From an uncultured Caldilineaceae bacterium (GTDB taxonomy: Bacteria > Chloroflexota > Anaerolineae > Caldilineales > Caldilineaceae): a stretch of DNA of 64,000 nucleotides. The position numbers and the translations under genes were made by a program. The notes under the pieces are model-generated. The model was not told the origin of the DNA and searched no databases. It saw nothing but the letters and a program-made list of their open reading frames with translations. Positions 24,891-34,922 of this stretch are shown in pieces; position 1 is the stretch's first letter, and each line of letters begins with the position of its first letter. The DNA is taken from assembly GCA_958295915.1 (NCBI GenBank), contig OY282381.1, positions 3,928,722-3,992,721 on the forward strand, given 5' to 3'.

Positions 24891-26201
24891 TTATGGAGCG
24901 TGTTGTTCGGCCCACAATTCTTCCACTAGCATAACCGCTGTGTCCACGATCTGTTCAATGCCTTCCATGGCGACCCGATTTGGACCTACCAGCGTTTCAT
25001 AGCCCTGTTGCGCAAAGGCTTCTCTGGTCGGCTGATACATGATAAGGTCATTGGTCAATTCAGCCACGACCGTATGCGGAAAGGGGGAGCGTCGCTTGAT
25101 AGAAAGCCCGTGTTCAACGAATAACTCCCCAGGATTTGAGGCAACGGCAAAAGGGCCTAAGCAGGCGGCGTTAATGGGGACAGTTAGCCGCTCCGGCATG
25201 GCGGCGATATGTTCGACCTGCCGCTCAAAGACATCTGCCCGGCCACCGCGGCCACCCCAGTTGAGTCGATGAATGGCTTCACATGGCTGCGTAGCCGGAT
25301 CACGGCGAGGAACCGTGATCTCGCGGCGTATGGCCCCGACCTGGATTGGACCTTCAATCTGCTTGGCGCGTCGTGTCGCGGCTATAGCTTGTCCTGCGAA
25401 GAACTCGGCGCCTTCGCGCCAGCGGTCGCCGCCCATCGTTGGGTTAATATCCGCACAGGCCCCGGGCGTATAGACTGTGATCAGATCCGGGCCATACTCC
25501 TCTCGCATGAACTCCGCCACGACGCCCGGATAGTCCGCCGACCAAGTTGACCCAAAATGGGAGTTGGTATGCAATGAAAAGTTGAAGAAGACGCCAAGCG
25601 GCGCGCCGTCCAGCCTATCAAAACGGACGACCCACAGTTCGGGGTCCACAGGGCCAACGGTTCCCAACACCTGTGGGACCAAGTCGAGATCGTCAAGCGC
25701 AGCGGGCATCCATGTGTTGAACACTTTGCCATCGGGACAGAGAACGCGACGGTAATGCAAGCCATGATGCACTAAGGATCTGCCAATGTGCATGCTAGCC
25801 GATTCGACCCGGTCGGCGGCCTGCTCTACGCTGGCGGCAATGCGATCCGGTAGGGTGGCCAGGTAGTCTGCATCGGTTACCTGAAACGAGTAGAGCCCTT
25901 CCTGTGTATAGGGGCCGCTATGGGTGTGGCTACAGGAGATCATGATAGCGTGGGGTGGTATACCAGCGCGCTGAGCGACTTCGGCAATGATTTCGTCCGC
26001 CAGCGCTTTGGGAACGCCAATCAGATCGACGCCCACAATTGCAATCCGGGCGCCGTTGCTTTCGGCCACCAAGGCGTGGGCTTGCAATGGGTCGGTCATG
26101 CCTTGATTCTTGCGCGCCTCCAGGCTGCCACACATGTAGAGGCCATCTGGCGGTGTGATGTCGGTCTCGCCAAAGCCAATGCGAAACTGGGTATCGGACA
26201 C
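24891..26201 (-). CDS. Neutral/alkaline ceramidase-like hydrolase
   Basis: A 436-residue cytoplasmic-looking protein with the N-terminal ceramidase fold: FGETDITPPDG at the start, VGVDLIGVP, then SCSHTHSGP with zinc-type histidines, and SLHTNSHFG. The length and the lack of a signal peptide fit the many short bacterial members found in sugar-utilisation operons, where the substrate is probably an amide- or ester-linked carbohydrate rather than ceramide. It lies 61 bases after the permease at 26263 in the same direction. Function by family is solid; the substrate is unknown. Confidence 0.85.
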   Translation of the reverse strand: MSDTQFRIGFGETDITPPDGLYMCGSLEARKNQGMTDPLQAHALVAESNGARIAIVGVDLIGVPKALADEIIAEVAQRAGIPPHAIMISCSHTHSGPYTQEGLYSFQVTDADYLATLPDRIAASVEQAADRVESASMHIGRSLVHHGLHYRRVLCPDGKVFNTWMPAALDDLDLVPQVLGTVGPVDPELWVVRFDRLDGAPLGVFFNFSLHTNSHFGSTWSADYPGVVAEFMREEYGPDLITVYTPGACADINPTMGGDRWREGAEFFAGQAIAATRRAKQIEGPIQVGAIRREITVPRRDPATQPCEAIHRLNWGGRGGRADVFERQVEHIAAMPERLTVPINAACLGPFAVASNPGELFVEHGLSIKRRSPFPHTVVAELTNDLIMYQPTREAFAQQGYETLVGPNRVAMEGIEQIVDTAVMLVEELWAEQHAP

Positions 26202-26262
26202 GATAGGATCTCCTCAGAAGCGATGTGAACGTAGGAGCAGTATTCGGCTGAGGGACGGGAGG

Positions 26263-27258
26263 TTAGCGATTGGTTGCTTCGTCTTCGTAGTAAACCCAAC
26301 GCCCGGCCAGACGAAATTGGATCAGTGTGAGTATGACCAACACGATAAAGAGCAGCCAAGCGATAGCGCTGGCATATCCCATCCGGAAGTAGAAGAATCC
26401 CTGATTGTAGATGTAGACAACCCAGAACAGAAGGGAATCCATAGGACCGGCAGCCGCTTGACCGTAGTTCGTTCCCCCCAATAGGAACACGGGTGTGAAG
26501 ATTTGGAAGCTGCCAATGATGCCCATAATGAGAACAAAGAAAATCGTAGGGGAAATCAGGGGTATCGTAATTTTCCAGAAGCAACGAAGGGCGCCTGCTC
26601 CGTCGATAGCCGCTGCCTCATACAGCGTTTCCGGAATCCCCTGCAAGCCGGCCAGGTAGATGATCATGCCGCCGCCAATGCCCCATAGACTCCAAATCAC
26701 CAGAGAAGGTTTTGACCAGTCGGGGCTGGTTAGCCAATGGGGGCCGACAAAGCCAAAGATTTGAAAGAGGATTTCGTTGAGTAGACCAAAGCGATCATGC
26801 AGGATGAAGATGAAGAGAGCCACGGAGGCCACGATAGGCACGATGGAGGGCATAAAGAAGATCGTGCGAAAGAATGTGATGCCTCGCACTTTCTGGTTCA
26901 GCAATAGAGCCAACAACAAACCCAAAATCACCTGCGGCACGACAGCCGCAGTCACATACCAAGCGGTGTTGTATACTGCCAGCCAAAAACGGGGATCGAT
27001 GAACAAAATGCGCTCATAGTTTTCCAATCCCAGCCATTGGGGAGCCAACAGGCTATCATATTCCGTCAAGCTATAGTAGAAACCGGCAACAAATGGTCCT
27101 AGTATGAAGATGAGAAGACCTAGAAACCAGGGTAAAATGAAGATGTAGCCATCGAAAGCCTCCCGACGACGAATGGAGCTAGTCCAGATGCCGCGCGGTT
27201 TGGAAGGGCGTTGGGCAGCTGGCTCTCTTTCTTGTACGGGGAGCGCATCTTGACGCAT
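26263..27258 (-). CDS. CUT1 sugar ABC permease, MalF type (operon 2)
   Basis: A 331-residue permease with six helices, after an N-terminal Pro/Arg-rich tail of about 38 residues. The EAA loop is TLYEAAAIDGAGALRCFWKI followed by TIPLI. It pairs with the permease at 27367 and the lipoprotein at 28638. The gap to the upstream permease gene is 108 bases. Confidence 0.92.
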   Translation of the reverse strand: MRQDALPVQEREPAAQRPSKPRGIWTSSIRRREAFDGYIFILPWFLGLLIFILGPFVAGFYYSLTEYDSLLAPQWLGLENYERILFIDPRFWLAVYNTAWYVTAAVVPQVILGLLLALLLNQKVRGITFFRTIFFMPSIVPIVASVALFIFILHDRFGLLNEILFQIFGFVGPHWLTSPDWSKPSLVIWSLWGIGGGMIIYLAGLQGIPETLYEAAAIDGAGALRCFWKITIPLISPTIFFVLIMGIIGSFQIFTPVFLLGGTNYGQAAAGPMDSLLFWVVYIYNQGFFYFRMGYASAIAWLLFIVLVILTLIQFRLAGRWVYYEDEATNR

Positions 27259-27366
27259 CGCTTTATCCGCTTCCTTATTCTAGCGCGACTGAATCAAGCA
27301 AAGGATGGTCCGCTCTTAGCATGTGAGAACTTACCTCTGCGGGTCCGGCCTAAATCTTATGGTTGA

Positions 27367-28230
27367 TTACCCTTTGATCCCGGTCATGACCACGCCCCGG
27401 ATAAAGTACTGTTGAAAGAAGAAGAAAACCAATAAAATTGGCAAAGTCATCATCAAGGCCATCGCCATCATCTCCTGATAGCGGACCTCGGTGCGTTGAA
27501 TAAACTGCCGCAATCCAAGCGCCAAGGTAAACTTTTCCGGGCTGTTAATGTAGATGAGCGGCGCGAGAAAGTCGTTCCAGTGTTGCATAAAGCCGAAGAT
27601 CGCCACGGTTGAGAGGGCGGGCTTGGACAATGGCAGCAGGATCTGATAGTAGATTCGGTAGTTGGAAGCTCCGTCAATCGTGGCCTGTTCAAAGATCTCT
27701 GTCGGCAATGTCTTGAAAAACTGGCGCAACAGAAAGATATAGAAGGCCCCGCCGCCAAAATAGGCAGGAACGATCAGCGGCTTGAACGTATTGAGCCAGG
27801 ACAGATTCTTAAAGAGTATATAGGTTGGAATCAGTGTGACTACGTAGGGAAGCATCAACGTTGCCAACAGTACGGCAAACAAGAACTCGCGGCCAGGAAA
27901 GCGCAAGCGGGCAAAGCCGTAGGCGGCCATGGAGGCTGTGATGAGCTGCCCGATTGTCGCCAGGAGTGTGATGATGGCTGTGTTGACGAAATAAAGGCTA
28001 ACGTGACCTGTTGTCCAGGCAACTGCATAATTCTGCCATTGGGGAGGGTACGGAATCCAAATAGGGGGCCATGCGCCTACCTGTTCACTGCTTTTCAAAG
28101 AAGTGGAAATGAGCCAAACTAGCGGCATCGCAAACAGGCACCCCAAGCCAATCAGCAGGCAGTAGAGAAGAAATGTCCGGGCAACCTGATGAGGCTTCCG
28201 TCCGAACTGGTCTAGAGCGATATGAGCCAT
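27367..28230 (-). CDS. CUT1 sugar ABC permease, MalG type (operon 2)
   Basis: A 287-residue permease with six helices. The EAA loop reads EIFEQATIDGASNYRIYYQI followed by LLPLS, and the C-terminus is the typical GVVMTGIKG. It is transcribed leftwards from the binding-protein gene, from which it is separated by about 400 bases. Confidence 0.92.
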   Translation of the reverse strand: MAHIALDQFGRKPHQVARTFLLYCLLIGLGCLFAMPLVWLISTSLKSSEQVGAWPPIWIPYPPQWQNYAVAWTTGHVSLYFVNTAIITLLATIGQLITASMAAYGFARLRFPGREFLFAVLLATLMLPYVVTLIPTYILFKNLSWLNTFKPLIVPAYFGGGAFYIFLLRQFFKTLPTEIFEQATIDGASNYRIYYQILLPLSKPALSTVAIFGFMQHWNDFLAPLIYINSPEKFTLALGLRQFIQRTEVRYQEMMAMALMMTLPILLVFFFFQQYFIRGVVMTGIKG

Positions 28231-28637
28231 AGCTCTCTGTTCCTACTGTTATCTGTCTTGAAGCGAAACTCTGGCCCTAATGGTTAGAGTAGCCTTTACG
28301 CGTCAAGATAGCAGAGATTTGGGATCTCTACTTTCCGCCAACTTGAGGACCCAAGTTGCTTCTGGAATACCGAGAATCAAGAGCGACATGGGATTGGGCT
28401 CATTCTTCAGTCTTTCTAAACCTCCTGCACAACAGGGTACTGGTCAACTTTGAATTAGGACAACTGATCAAAGGAAAACCTGGCCTACCTCCAGAGTAAC
28501 GTTCCGAAACCGAAGCAGACGACGATGACCAACCACGGACCATGGCGGAAACCCGGGCGAACGCGGGACCAGACATCTGCCTAATCCCGTACTAATCCCG
28601 TACCCCTACCAACCTTATCCTGAATCCTCGACAAGCT
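28231..28637. other. Long gap between binding protein and permease genes
   Basis: I see no gene on either strand. The gap falls inside an apparent operon, so processing or a separate promoter for the permeases is possible. No clear -35/-10 pair was found on the minus strand. Confidence 0.4.
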
Positions 28638-29984
28638 TTAGGACGGCACCGGAAACTCATTGTGTCTGTCTAATACGGCCTGGATTTTTTCCTCGGCGAT
28701 CTGCAGTTCAGACGCAATATCTTTCCCACCGATCAGAATGTTATCAAACATATTTGCTAGATCGCCTAACGTCTCTAGGATGCCTACAAAGATGGGGATC
28801 CATCTCACTGTGTTGGCAGTTGCGGCAAACACCTCTCGGCGCGGGTCGATTGCGGCCCACTGCGCTCCTACGTCGGAACGCGCCGGCAGCAGGTGAAACT
28901 TGTCGGCATGATCTACGTAGAACTCCTCGCTCATGGCGAATTCGACGAAATCCCAGGCATCATCCACCTGCCCACCCTGTTTGAAGAAGAACCAACCGCC
29001 GCCGCCATCATAGTTGGCGTGTATGTCGTATTCGGGGAAGACAGGGCCCGGTATCATGCCAAAATCTAGATCGGGAGTATAGCGATCATAGTTGCGAAGC
29101 ACCCACTGCCCGTGCATGGCTAATCCTACTTTTCCTGCCGAAAAAGCATCGATGCCCTCGGCCAAACTGAGACCCCTTGTAAAGGCGACAGCATCTTCAT
29201 ATCCGCCTTGATCGTCCATCAACTGTTTCAGGAAGACCATGGCTTCTTCACCCTTGTCGGTGATGGTAACGCGGCTCAAATCCTCACTGACCATGTCGCT
29301 GCCCAGACACCAGATCAAAGTAAGGAACATGAGGTGGACCGGCGGATTGCCAAAACTGGGGGTAAAACCGACGACGTCGAGACGGCCTGCGTCATCTCGT
29401 CTTGTTATCTGGACGGCCATCTCATGTATCTCGTCCCAGGTCAACGGCGGCGATTCCGGGTCTAGTCCCGCTTCAGCCATGACTGTTTTGTTGTAGAGCA
29501 GGGCGCGGGTATCCGTTGTATAGGGAATCGTCCACTTCTTTCCCCAAAGGATAGAGTCCTTTTGGAGTCGCTCCCAGATGTCGTTCCAGGTAAAAGTCTT
29601 GGCTCCCTCTACATACTCATCCAGCACAACCAGCGCATCGCGGACGGCTAAATCTGCGGCTTGCCAGCGCCCGAGATAGGAGACCGGCGGCGGCGTGCCG
29701 GCCGCCAAGGCCGCCATGGTTTTCGTGTTTTGGTCATATTCGCCTAGTTGCCAAACTGCTGTAACGCCTAAATCTGCTTCATTGAAACTATTCTGCAAAT
29801 TCGTGGCGCGATCCTCCGTCGGATGCCAAAACACCACTTCCGGAGTTTCGGCGACGGGCGCCTCTCCTTCCGCGTCATCGGGAGTCGCCGCAGGCGTCGT
29901 ACAGGCAGCAAGCGCAACCCCGGTGGCGCCTATGCCGGCCGCGTGTAGAAATCTGCGTCGACTTAAACCTTGTTTCCTCTTCAT
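28638..29984 (-). CDS. ABC sugar-binding lipoprotein (CUT1 operon 2)
   Basis: A 448-residue family-1 binding protein. The Tat motif SRRRFLHAAG is at residues 8-17, and the LAAC lipobox puts the lipid Cys at residue 28. An acidic/Pro linker leads to VVFWHPTEDRATNL. GGGGWFFFKQGGQVDDAWDF near the C-terminal half is typical of CUT1 receptors. It heads the leftward operon 28638 to 23749 and is divergent from the PhyH gene at 30366. Confidence 0.92.
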   Translation of the reverse strand: MKRKQGLSRRRFLHAAGIGATGVALAACTTPAATPDDAEGEAPVAETPEVVFWHPTEDRATNLQNSFNEADLGVTAVWQLGEYDQNTKTMAALAAGTPPPVSYLGRWQAADLAVRDALVVLDEYVEGAKTFTWNDIWERLQKDSILWGKKWTIPYTTDTRALLYNKTVMAEAGLDPESPPLTWDEIHEMAVQITRRDDAGRLDVVGFTPSFGNPPVHLMFLTLIWCLGSDMVSEDLSRVTITDKGEEAMVFLKQLMDDQGGYEDAVAFTRGLSLAEGIDAFSAGKVGLAMHGQWVLRNYDRYTPDLDFGMIPGPVFPEYDIHANYDGGGGWFFFKQGGQVDDAWDFVEFAMSEEFYVDHADKFHLLPARSDVGAQWAAIDPRREVFAATANTVRWIPIFVGILETLGDLANMFDNILIGGKDIASELQIAEEKIQAVLDRHNEFPVPS

Positions 29985-30262
29985 CTTGACCCTCCACGCT
30001 TGGTGTGAAATTTGGGCTGTCGGAACAAAGTGAATACCAACATCGAGAATCGGGTATCAGGCATGGTTTATTCTAACAGCAATTGTCAATTATGAGGAAA
30101 CGCGCTAACTGAATGTTACGCAGGCGGCGCTTCAAGACGCACAGGATCTAGCTGAGACAAAGCATCGAAAGCCTGTTGCAGGGCAGAAAATATAAGTGGG
30201 GCTTGAGGGCATAATGATTCTTCTTGGCGCGCGCCTTTAACAACTCCAGCTACGCCAGGCCG

Positions 30263-30291
30263 TTGACATCATTCGGCATAACCATTATACT
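30263..30291 (+). promoter_or_regulatory. Near-consensus sigma-70 promoter
   Basis: TTGACA at 30263-30268 and TATACT at 30286-30291 with exactly 17 bases between. It drives rightward transcription into the PhyH gene, starting near 30298 with a 68-base leader. It is the best promoter in the divergent 29985-30365 gap; no clear operator was seen there. Confidence 0.7.
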
Positions 30292-30365
30292 TATGACTGC
30301 ACGAACGCCGCCTACTCTGGGCAGGGAAACGCTTCCGGCGCATAACTCTCATGAAAGGAATACCC

Positions 30366-31409
30366 ATGTCTGACGCACTCAGGGAGCTGCGCGTCTCCAA
30401 CGACGCTATATCCGATCCCGCCGAACTGCGCCGTCGCATCGCCGACGAAGGCTACCTCTTTTTCAAGCAGCTGCAGAACCCGGACAAGCTGCGGGAACTG
30501 CGGCGGGAAATGATGACGATGATTCAACATGTGGGTTGGCTTGTCCCAGACGCCGACCCCTACGACGGCATCGCCGACATTTCAAAGCAGTGTACCGAAG
30601 GCGACCTGGAATACACTGCCGGATACAGAGAAGTCTACAAGCTGGAGGCCTTCCATCGGGCAGCGCATTGGCCTGAAGTGACCGGAATGATCGAGAAAAT
30701 CATGGGGCGCCCGATCATGCCCCACCCCCATCAGATCGCTCGCATCTGGTTCCCCAAATATACCGAACACACAACCCCCACCCATCAGGACTTTGTGCAT
30801 TTTCAAGGTAACTTCGAGACGCTGACCAGCTGGGCGCCCATCGGCGACTGCCCCATCGAACTGGGCGGGCTGGCCATCATCCCCGGCTCGCATAAGGTGA
30901 ACCGGCTGCTCGATCATCACTTCTCCCTCGGCGCCGGCGGCCTGGCCGTGAACGTGGAGAAAGAGGAAGAGATCGAGCCAATCTGGTACTCCACCGACTA
31001 CGAAGTCGGCGATACGCTGATCTTCCCAGCGTTGATGATTCACAAGGCTCTGCCCAACAACACAGAAGACAGACTGCGGCTGTCCCTGGACAACCGCTAT
31101 TTGGCAGTGGGTGACCTGATCGCCGAGCATATGCTGGAACCCCACGGCCCCAGCGGGCTTCAGTGGGAAGAGGTGTATGCCGACTGGCAGTCGGTGGAGT
31201 ATCAGTATTACTGGCAGAGTTACGACAATCCCGTCGTAGCGCGTGACATGAGCTACGGGGAAAGGGGCTTTGCAGAGGCCCTGGAGCTGGCCCGGGGCGG
31301 CCATGAACAGGCCTTCATCAAATTGCGCCGCATAATCAAGATCGATCCCGATTCACCCGCAGCGCAGGATGCCAGGGAAGTGTTCGCCGAAATCGGGGTT
31401 CCTGCCTGA
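30366..31409 (+). CDS. PhyH-family Fe(II)/2-oxoglutarate dioxygenase
   Basis: A 347-residue member of the phytanoyl-CoA dioxygenase family, enzymes that hydroxylate a substrate with O2 and 2-oxoglutarate. The metal triad is visible as THQDFVHFQG (His-x-Asp) and MIHKALPNN (distal His), followed by the 2-oxoglutarate-binding Arg region LRLSLDNRY. The start at 30366 follows AAAGGA; an ATG at 30351 is less well placed. It precedes CUT1 operon 3 by 187 bases and may be co-expressed with it. The substrate is unknown; the window holds three more paralogues. Confidence 0.9.
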   Translation: MSDALRELRVSNDAISDPAELRRRIADEGYLFFKQLQNPDKLRELRREMMTMIQHVGWLVPDADPYDGIADISKQCTEGDLEYTAGYREVYKLEAFHRAAHWPEVTGMIEKIMGRPIMPHPHQIARIWFPKYTEHTTPTHQDFVHFQGNFETLTSWAPIGDCPIELGGLAIIPGSHKVNRLLDHHFSLGAGGLAVNVEKEEEIEPIWYSTDYEVGDTLIFPALMIHKALPNNTEDRLRLSLDNRYLAVGDLIAEHMLEPHGPSGLQWEEVYADWQSVEYQYYWQSYDNPVVARDMSYGERGFAEALELARGGHEQAFIKLRRIIKIDPDSPAAQDAREVFAEIGVPA

Positions 31410-31595
31410 ATACCTGACAATTCTCGCTGAAAGCGCGCCCAGCTTCCCAGGTCGGAGCACTGGCGCGTTGGCTATGCGCCGATGTTTGCCGCAAACCGAA
31501 GCCCGATAGGCGCAGCGGTCATCCGCGACCCGCCACTGCTCTATCTGGGCAGCCACTATTCATCCGTATAGATTGAACAGAAGGGAAAGCAGACA

Positions 31596-33128
31596 ATGAC
31601 TGTGAAAAGACTCAGCAGACGAAACTTCCTGAAAGTCACGGCCGGAGCTATGGGCGCCGGATTGGTAGCTGCATGCGCCGCGCCGCCAGCCCCCGGGCAA
31701 GAAATGTCAGCCGAATCCGCGGGAGACGCGCCCGCCCAAGCTCAGGTAGAAGTGTATGCGAACTTGGGCAGCCTGCACCCGACAGAGTGGACCACCCGTT
31801 CGGCTGAACACCCGATGGTCGGCAATGCCGCCCGCATCCTGGCGCAACGTTTTGAAGATCTCAATTCAGACATCAAGATCGTATTCAATGAAGCAGGAGA
31901 TGATGCCTGGCTCACGGCCGCGGTGAGTTCGGGGGAAGCCCCCGATTTGATGAGCCGCCTGGACTTGGTTCAACGGGGTTGGTGTGTACCGATCGACCAG
32001 TGGCTCGACCAGCCCAGCCGCTACGCGCCCCAATATGACGCCTGGCGCGATAGCTTCTACCCGTCGATGATGGAATCTTTGACGTGGTCCGACGGCCATG
32101 ACTACACCGCTCCGATCCGCGCGATATGGCCCTACCTGGAAGTAGGACTAGCCTGTAATATGGAAATCTTTGACGAAATGGGCCTGACGCCGCCAGCGAC
32201 CTGGACCGAACAGATGGAGGTTTCGCAGGCCTTGAAGGAGGCCGGCCTGGGCCTTTCACCCTGGCCCAGAGAAGGGGAGACAGGAAACTGCTGGCCGTTG
32301 GCTTTGCAGATTCTGCCCCCGATGATGCAGGAAATTTGCAAGGAAATGGATCGCGACGGCGACTTCTTTGTTGGTATCGAGGAAGCGCTGCCGGCCTATC
32401 GTAATGAGCTGATCGGCCCCTACACGCCGGTCTACCAACGCGCCTGGGAAGAGATGTACGCGCTGGCTCGAACCTGGGTGGACGGTTTCAATACCACCGA
32501 CCTGGACCTGCTGTGGCGCGAGGGCTCGGTCGGCATGCAGTACCGGGCTACTTGGGAGTTCGCCACACTGGCGAATGACCCCAACGTCGCCTTTGAGCGC
32601 CAATTTGTGCCATCTCCTATGCCCGGCAGCGCAGACATCCCGGCCGAAGACGGACAACCAGGCGCTTTTGATCCCAACGAATGGACCGCCGGCGACGGCA
32701 ACGTGCCAGGAGATCAGGTGCAAGCGATCCGTGGCCCGCAGGATGTCATGATCAAGAGTGCAACGGAAAGGCGCAACAACCGTGATGAGGTCATCAACTG
32801 GTGGCAGTTCATCACAGAGCCGGAGAACAACGCCTTCCTCAACAACGAGAATCAACAGTTCATCCCCTCCGCTAAGGATGCCAAGCTGGGGCCGCTGTGG
32901 TCGACCATCGGTCAATACAAGCTGCCTCTCTACACCTATACCATAGCCTGGTGGGGCATGGGCCTGCTCTGGGATTGGGATTACTTTACGGAGTGGCGGC
33001 GCATCTTTGTGGCCTGGGTGATCGGCGACATGGACAAAGAGACCTTCTTCGCCCGCGAACAGCGGTCATGGGATGAGGGTGTTGCGCGCTACGAAGCCTT
33101 GCTCAAAGACCAAGAGTCTGACAGCTGA
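31596..33128 (+). CDS. ABC sugar-binding lipoprotein (CUT1 operon 3)
   Basis: A 510-residue family-1 binding protein, longer than its paralogues here. The Tat motif SRRNFLKVTAG is at residues 7-17, and LVAAC gives the lipid Cys at residue 27. The mature part starts VEVYANLGSLHPTEWTTR, and RDEVINWWQFITEPENNAF is a typical C-terminal helix. The extra length lies in the middle (around LEVGLACNMEIFDEMG and beyond). It feeds the permeases at 33895 and 34923. Confidence 0.9.
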   Translation: MTVKRLSRRNFLKVTAGAMGAGLVAACAAPPAPGQEMSAESAGDAPAQAQVEVYANLGSLHPTEWTTRSAEHPMVGNAARILAQRFEDLNSDIKIVFNEAGDDAWLTAAVSSGEAPDLMSRLDLVQRGWCVPIDQWLDQPSRYAPQYDAWRDSFYPSMMESLTWSDGHDYTAPIRAIWPYLEVGLACNMEIFDEMGLTPPATWTEQMEVSQALKEAGLGLSPWPREGETGNCWPLALQILPPMMQEICKEMDRDGDFFVGIEEALPAYRNELIGPYTPVYQRAWEEMYALARTWVDGFNTTDLDLLWREGSVGMQYRATWEFATLANDPNVAFERQFVPSPMPGSADIPAEDGQPGAFDPNEWTAGDGNVPGDQVQAIRGPQDVMIKSATERRNNRDEVINWWQFITEPENNAFLNNENQQFIPSAKDAKLGPLWSTIGQYKLPLYTYTIAWWGMGLLWDWDYFTEWRRIFVAWVIGDMDKETFFAREQRSWDEGVARYEALLKDQESDS

Positions 33129-33262
33129 CGGAGACATCTTGACTCGGACGAAAATCAGATCTGTCGGGTTTTCCGCCCATTCAGAAGCGTTGCGACGGGG
33201 GCAGAACCTGACAGATCTTCTCCGATTTACGGAAAGACGTCAGACGCCCAAAGTTGTTATCG

Positions 33263-33700
33263 ATGATACGTAGACTACGGCAGGCCGCTTGGGTTGCGCT
33301 CGCAGTTATGGCTGTTGTACTGGTTACGGACTGGATCCAGGCGCATGCGCGCCTTGCCAACATCTCCATGGACGGTCAGTTCGATAAGCCCAACGTTGTC
33401 GCCGACGGCAAAGATTCGATAGTGCTCACCTTGCGAGTCACTGAGAACGGACGCCCCCGTACCAATGACATGCTACAGGCTTGGCTCCAGCCAGGGAACG
33501 GCCTTCTGATCCCAGAGTGGTCTCGCACCGATGCGCGCGGTGAGGTACAGATCACCTACACGCCCAATCCAGCCAGCGCCTATGATCTTCACCAAAAATC
33601 GGTGATCAATGTAATCGACATCAATATTGGGCGCCTGCTAGAGGTGGACAAGGTCTTTGCAATCGAAGTGCCCGTTGAACCGCCTTCAACCTCGGAGTAA
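33263..33700 (+). CDS. Anchored Big-1 (invasin/intimin-type) Ig-like protein
   Basis: A 145-residue protein. Basic residues and one hydrophobic helix (about 6-25, AAWVALAVMAVVLVTDW) form an N-terminal anchor. The rest is one Ig-like domain of Big-1 type: VVADGKDSIVLTLRVTENGR, then GRPRTNDMLQAWLQPGNG, and the hallmark SRTDARGEVQITYTPNPA. It lies between the binding protein and the first permease of a sugar transporter, an unusual place for an adhesion-type fold. It may be a transporter accessory domain outside the membrane. The ATG at 33263 is preferred over an in-frame TTG nine bases earlier. Confidence 0.8.
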   Translation: MIRRLRQAAWVALAVMAVVLVTDWIQAHARLANISMDGQFDKPNVVADGKDSIVLTLRVTENGRPRTNDMLQAWLQPGNGLLIPEWSRTDARGEVQITYTPNPASAYDLHQKSVINVIDINIGRLLEVDKVFAIEVPVEPPSTSE

Positions 33701-33894
33701 GCTGATGAAGCTGGTCGCTTCGTTATTCCATGCCGTTTCCGCCGCCCGAAACATGGAGCGTCTGAGACCTGTCTTCGCGGCCCGGCCGAGAAGACCGCAG
33801 CCGGGCCGCCTGCCGACGCCCCGGACTATATGACTTCCTCGATCGCCGGACCCCGAATCGATTCGCAACACAAGGTATATGCAGGAGTTGTGTT

Positions 33895-34881
33895 ATGACA
33901 GAACGGGAGCGTGTAGCAAGGCAGAGCAATGAGCTACAGGCCCAAGAAGAGCCTATTGCCAGACATCGCTCTGGAGGACTCCCCACGACGTGGCAGGCGA
34001 TGCGCAAATCCTGGCAGGCGTATGCTCTCCTGATGCCCATCTTCATTCTGTTGATCATATTCAACTACTATCCCCCAATACTTGGTCTGCTGCGGGCTTT
34101 CTACCGTTGGCGCCCCGGTGTCGAGGCGAGTTTTGTGGGGCTGCAGCACTTTAACGTCTATTTTACCTCGCCCGAAACGCCGCGTGAGTTGCTCAATATG
34201 TTCAAGCTCTTGCTGTTTTTCTTGTTTACGGGCTCAGTTGTGCCTTTTGTGATGGCCGAGCTGATTTTCCGCATACGCTCAAACGATGCCAAAGAGCTGT
34301 ATCGACTCTTTCTCATCATCCCGATGCTTGTGCCCTTGATCGTTGTTATTTTGCTTTGGAAACAGATCTATGACCCCAATTTGGGCCTCATCAATGGCAT
34401 CTTGGAGGCGCTGAAGATCGAAGCCCTGTCGCGCAATTGGCTTGGGGATACGGCAAGCGCCCTCTATGCCATCATGTTTATGGGCTTTCCTTGGGTGTCG
34501 GGCGTCGGCACGCTGATCTACTTGGGCGGTTTGGGGCAGATCTCAGTTTCTATCTTCGATGCCTGCGAGGTGGATGGCTGTACAGGCATACGGCGAACAC
34601 TGCAGATCGATCTGCCCCTGGTGCTGGGACAGGTGCGCCTGATGACGATCCTGGCCGTCATCGCGGGGATCACATCCTTCCAGACGATCCTGGTTCTGAC
34701 AGATGGTGGGCCGGGATTCGCCACGATGGTGCCGGGCCTGACGATGTTCCATAAGGCTTTCCGAACGCAGCAGTTCGGCTATGCCGCAGCCATCGGTATG
34801 TTGCTGTTCATTCTCACCTTAGCCGCGACCTTAGTCGTCAACCGCGCCGTCCATCCCGCTGTCGAGGAGACCGGGCGTTAG
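33895..34881 (+). CDS. CUT1 sugar ABC permease, MalF type (operon 3)
   Basis: A 328-residue permease with six helices after a polar N-terminus of about 45 residues. The EAA loop SIFDACEVDGCTGIRRTLQI followed by DLPLV keeps the Gly but replaces the usual EAA with DAC. The start follows AGGAG eight bases upstream. It pairs with the permease at 34923. Confidence 0.9.
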   Translation: MTERERVARQSNELQAQEEPIARHRSGGLPTTWQAMRKSWQAYALLMPIFILLIIFNYYPPILGLLRAFYRWRPGVEASFVGLQHFNVYFTSPETPRELLNMFKLLLFFLFTGSVVPFVMAELIFRIRSNDAKELYRLFLIIPMLVPLIVVILLWKQIYDPNLGLINGILEALKIEALSRNWLGDTASALYAIMFMGFPWVSGVGTLIYLGGLGQISVSIFDACEVDGCTGIRRTLQIDLPLVLGQVRLMTILAVIAGITSFQTILVLTDGGPGFATMVPGLTMFHKAFRTQQFGYAAAIGMLLFILTLAATLVVNRAVHPAVEETGR

Positions 34882-34922
34882 CGGTATTCATGCAAGCAGG
34901 CGCCCCACATGGAGGCATGCCA

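Noticed and set aside
30582..31304. A 240-codon minus-strand frame opposite the first PhyH gene
   Set aside because: Antisense to an enzyme with intact metal-binding motifs; no independent support.
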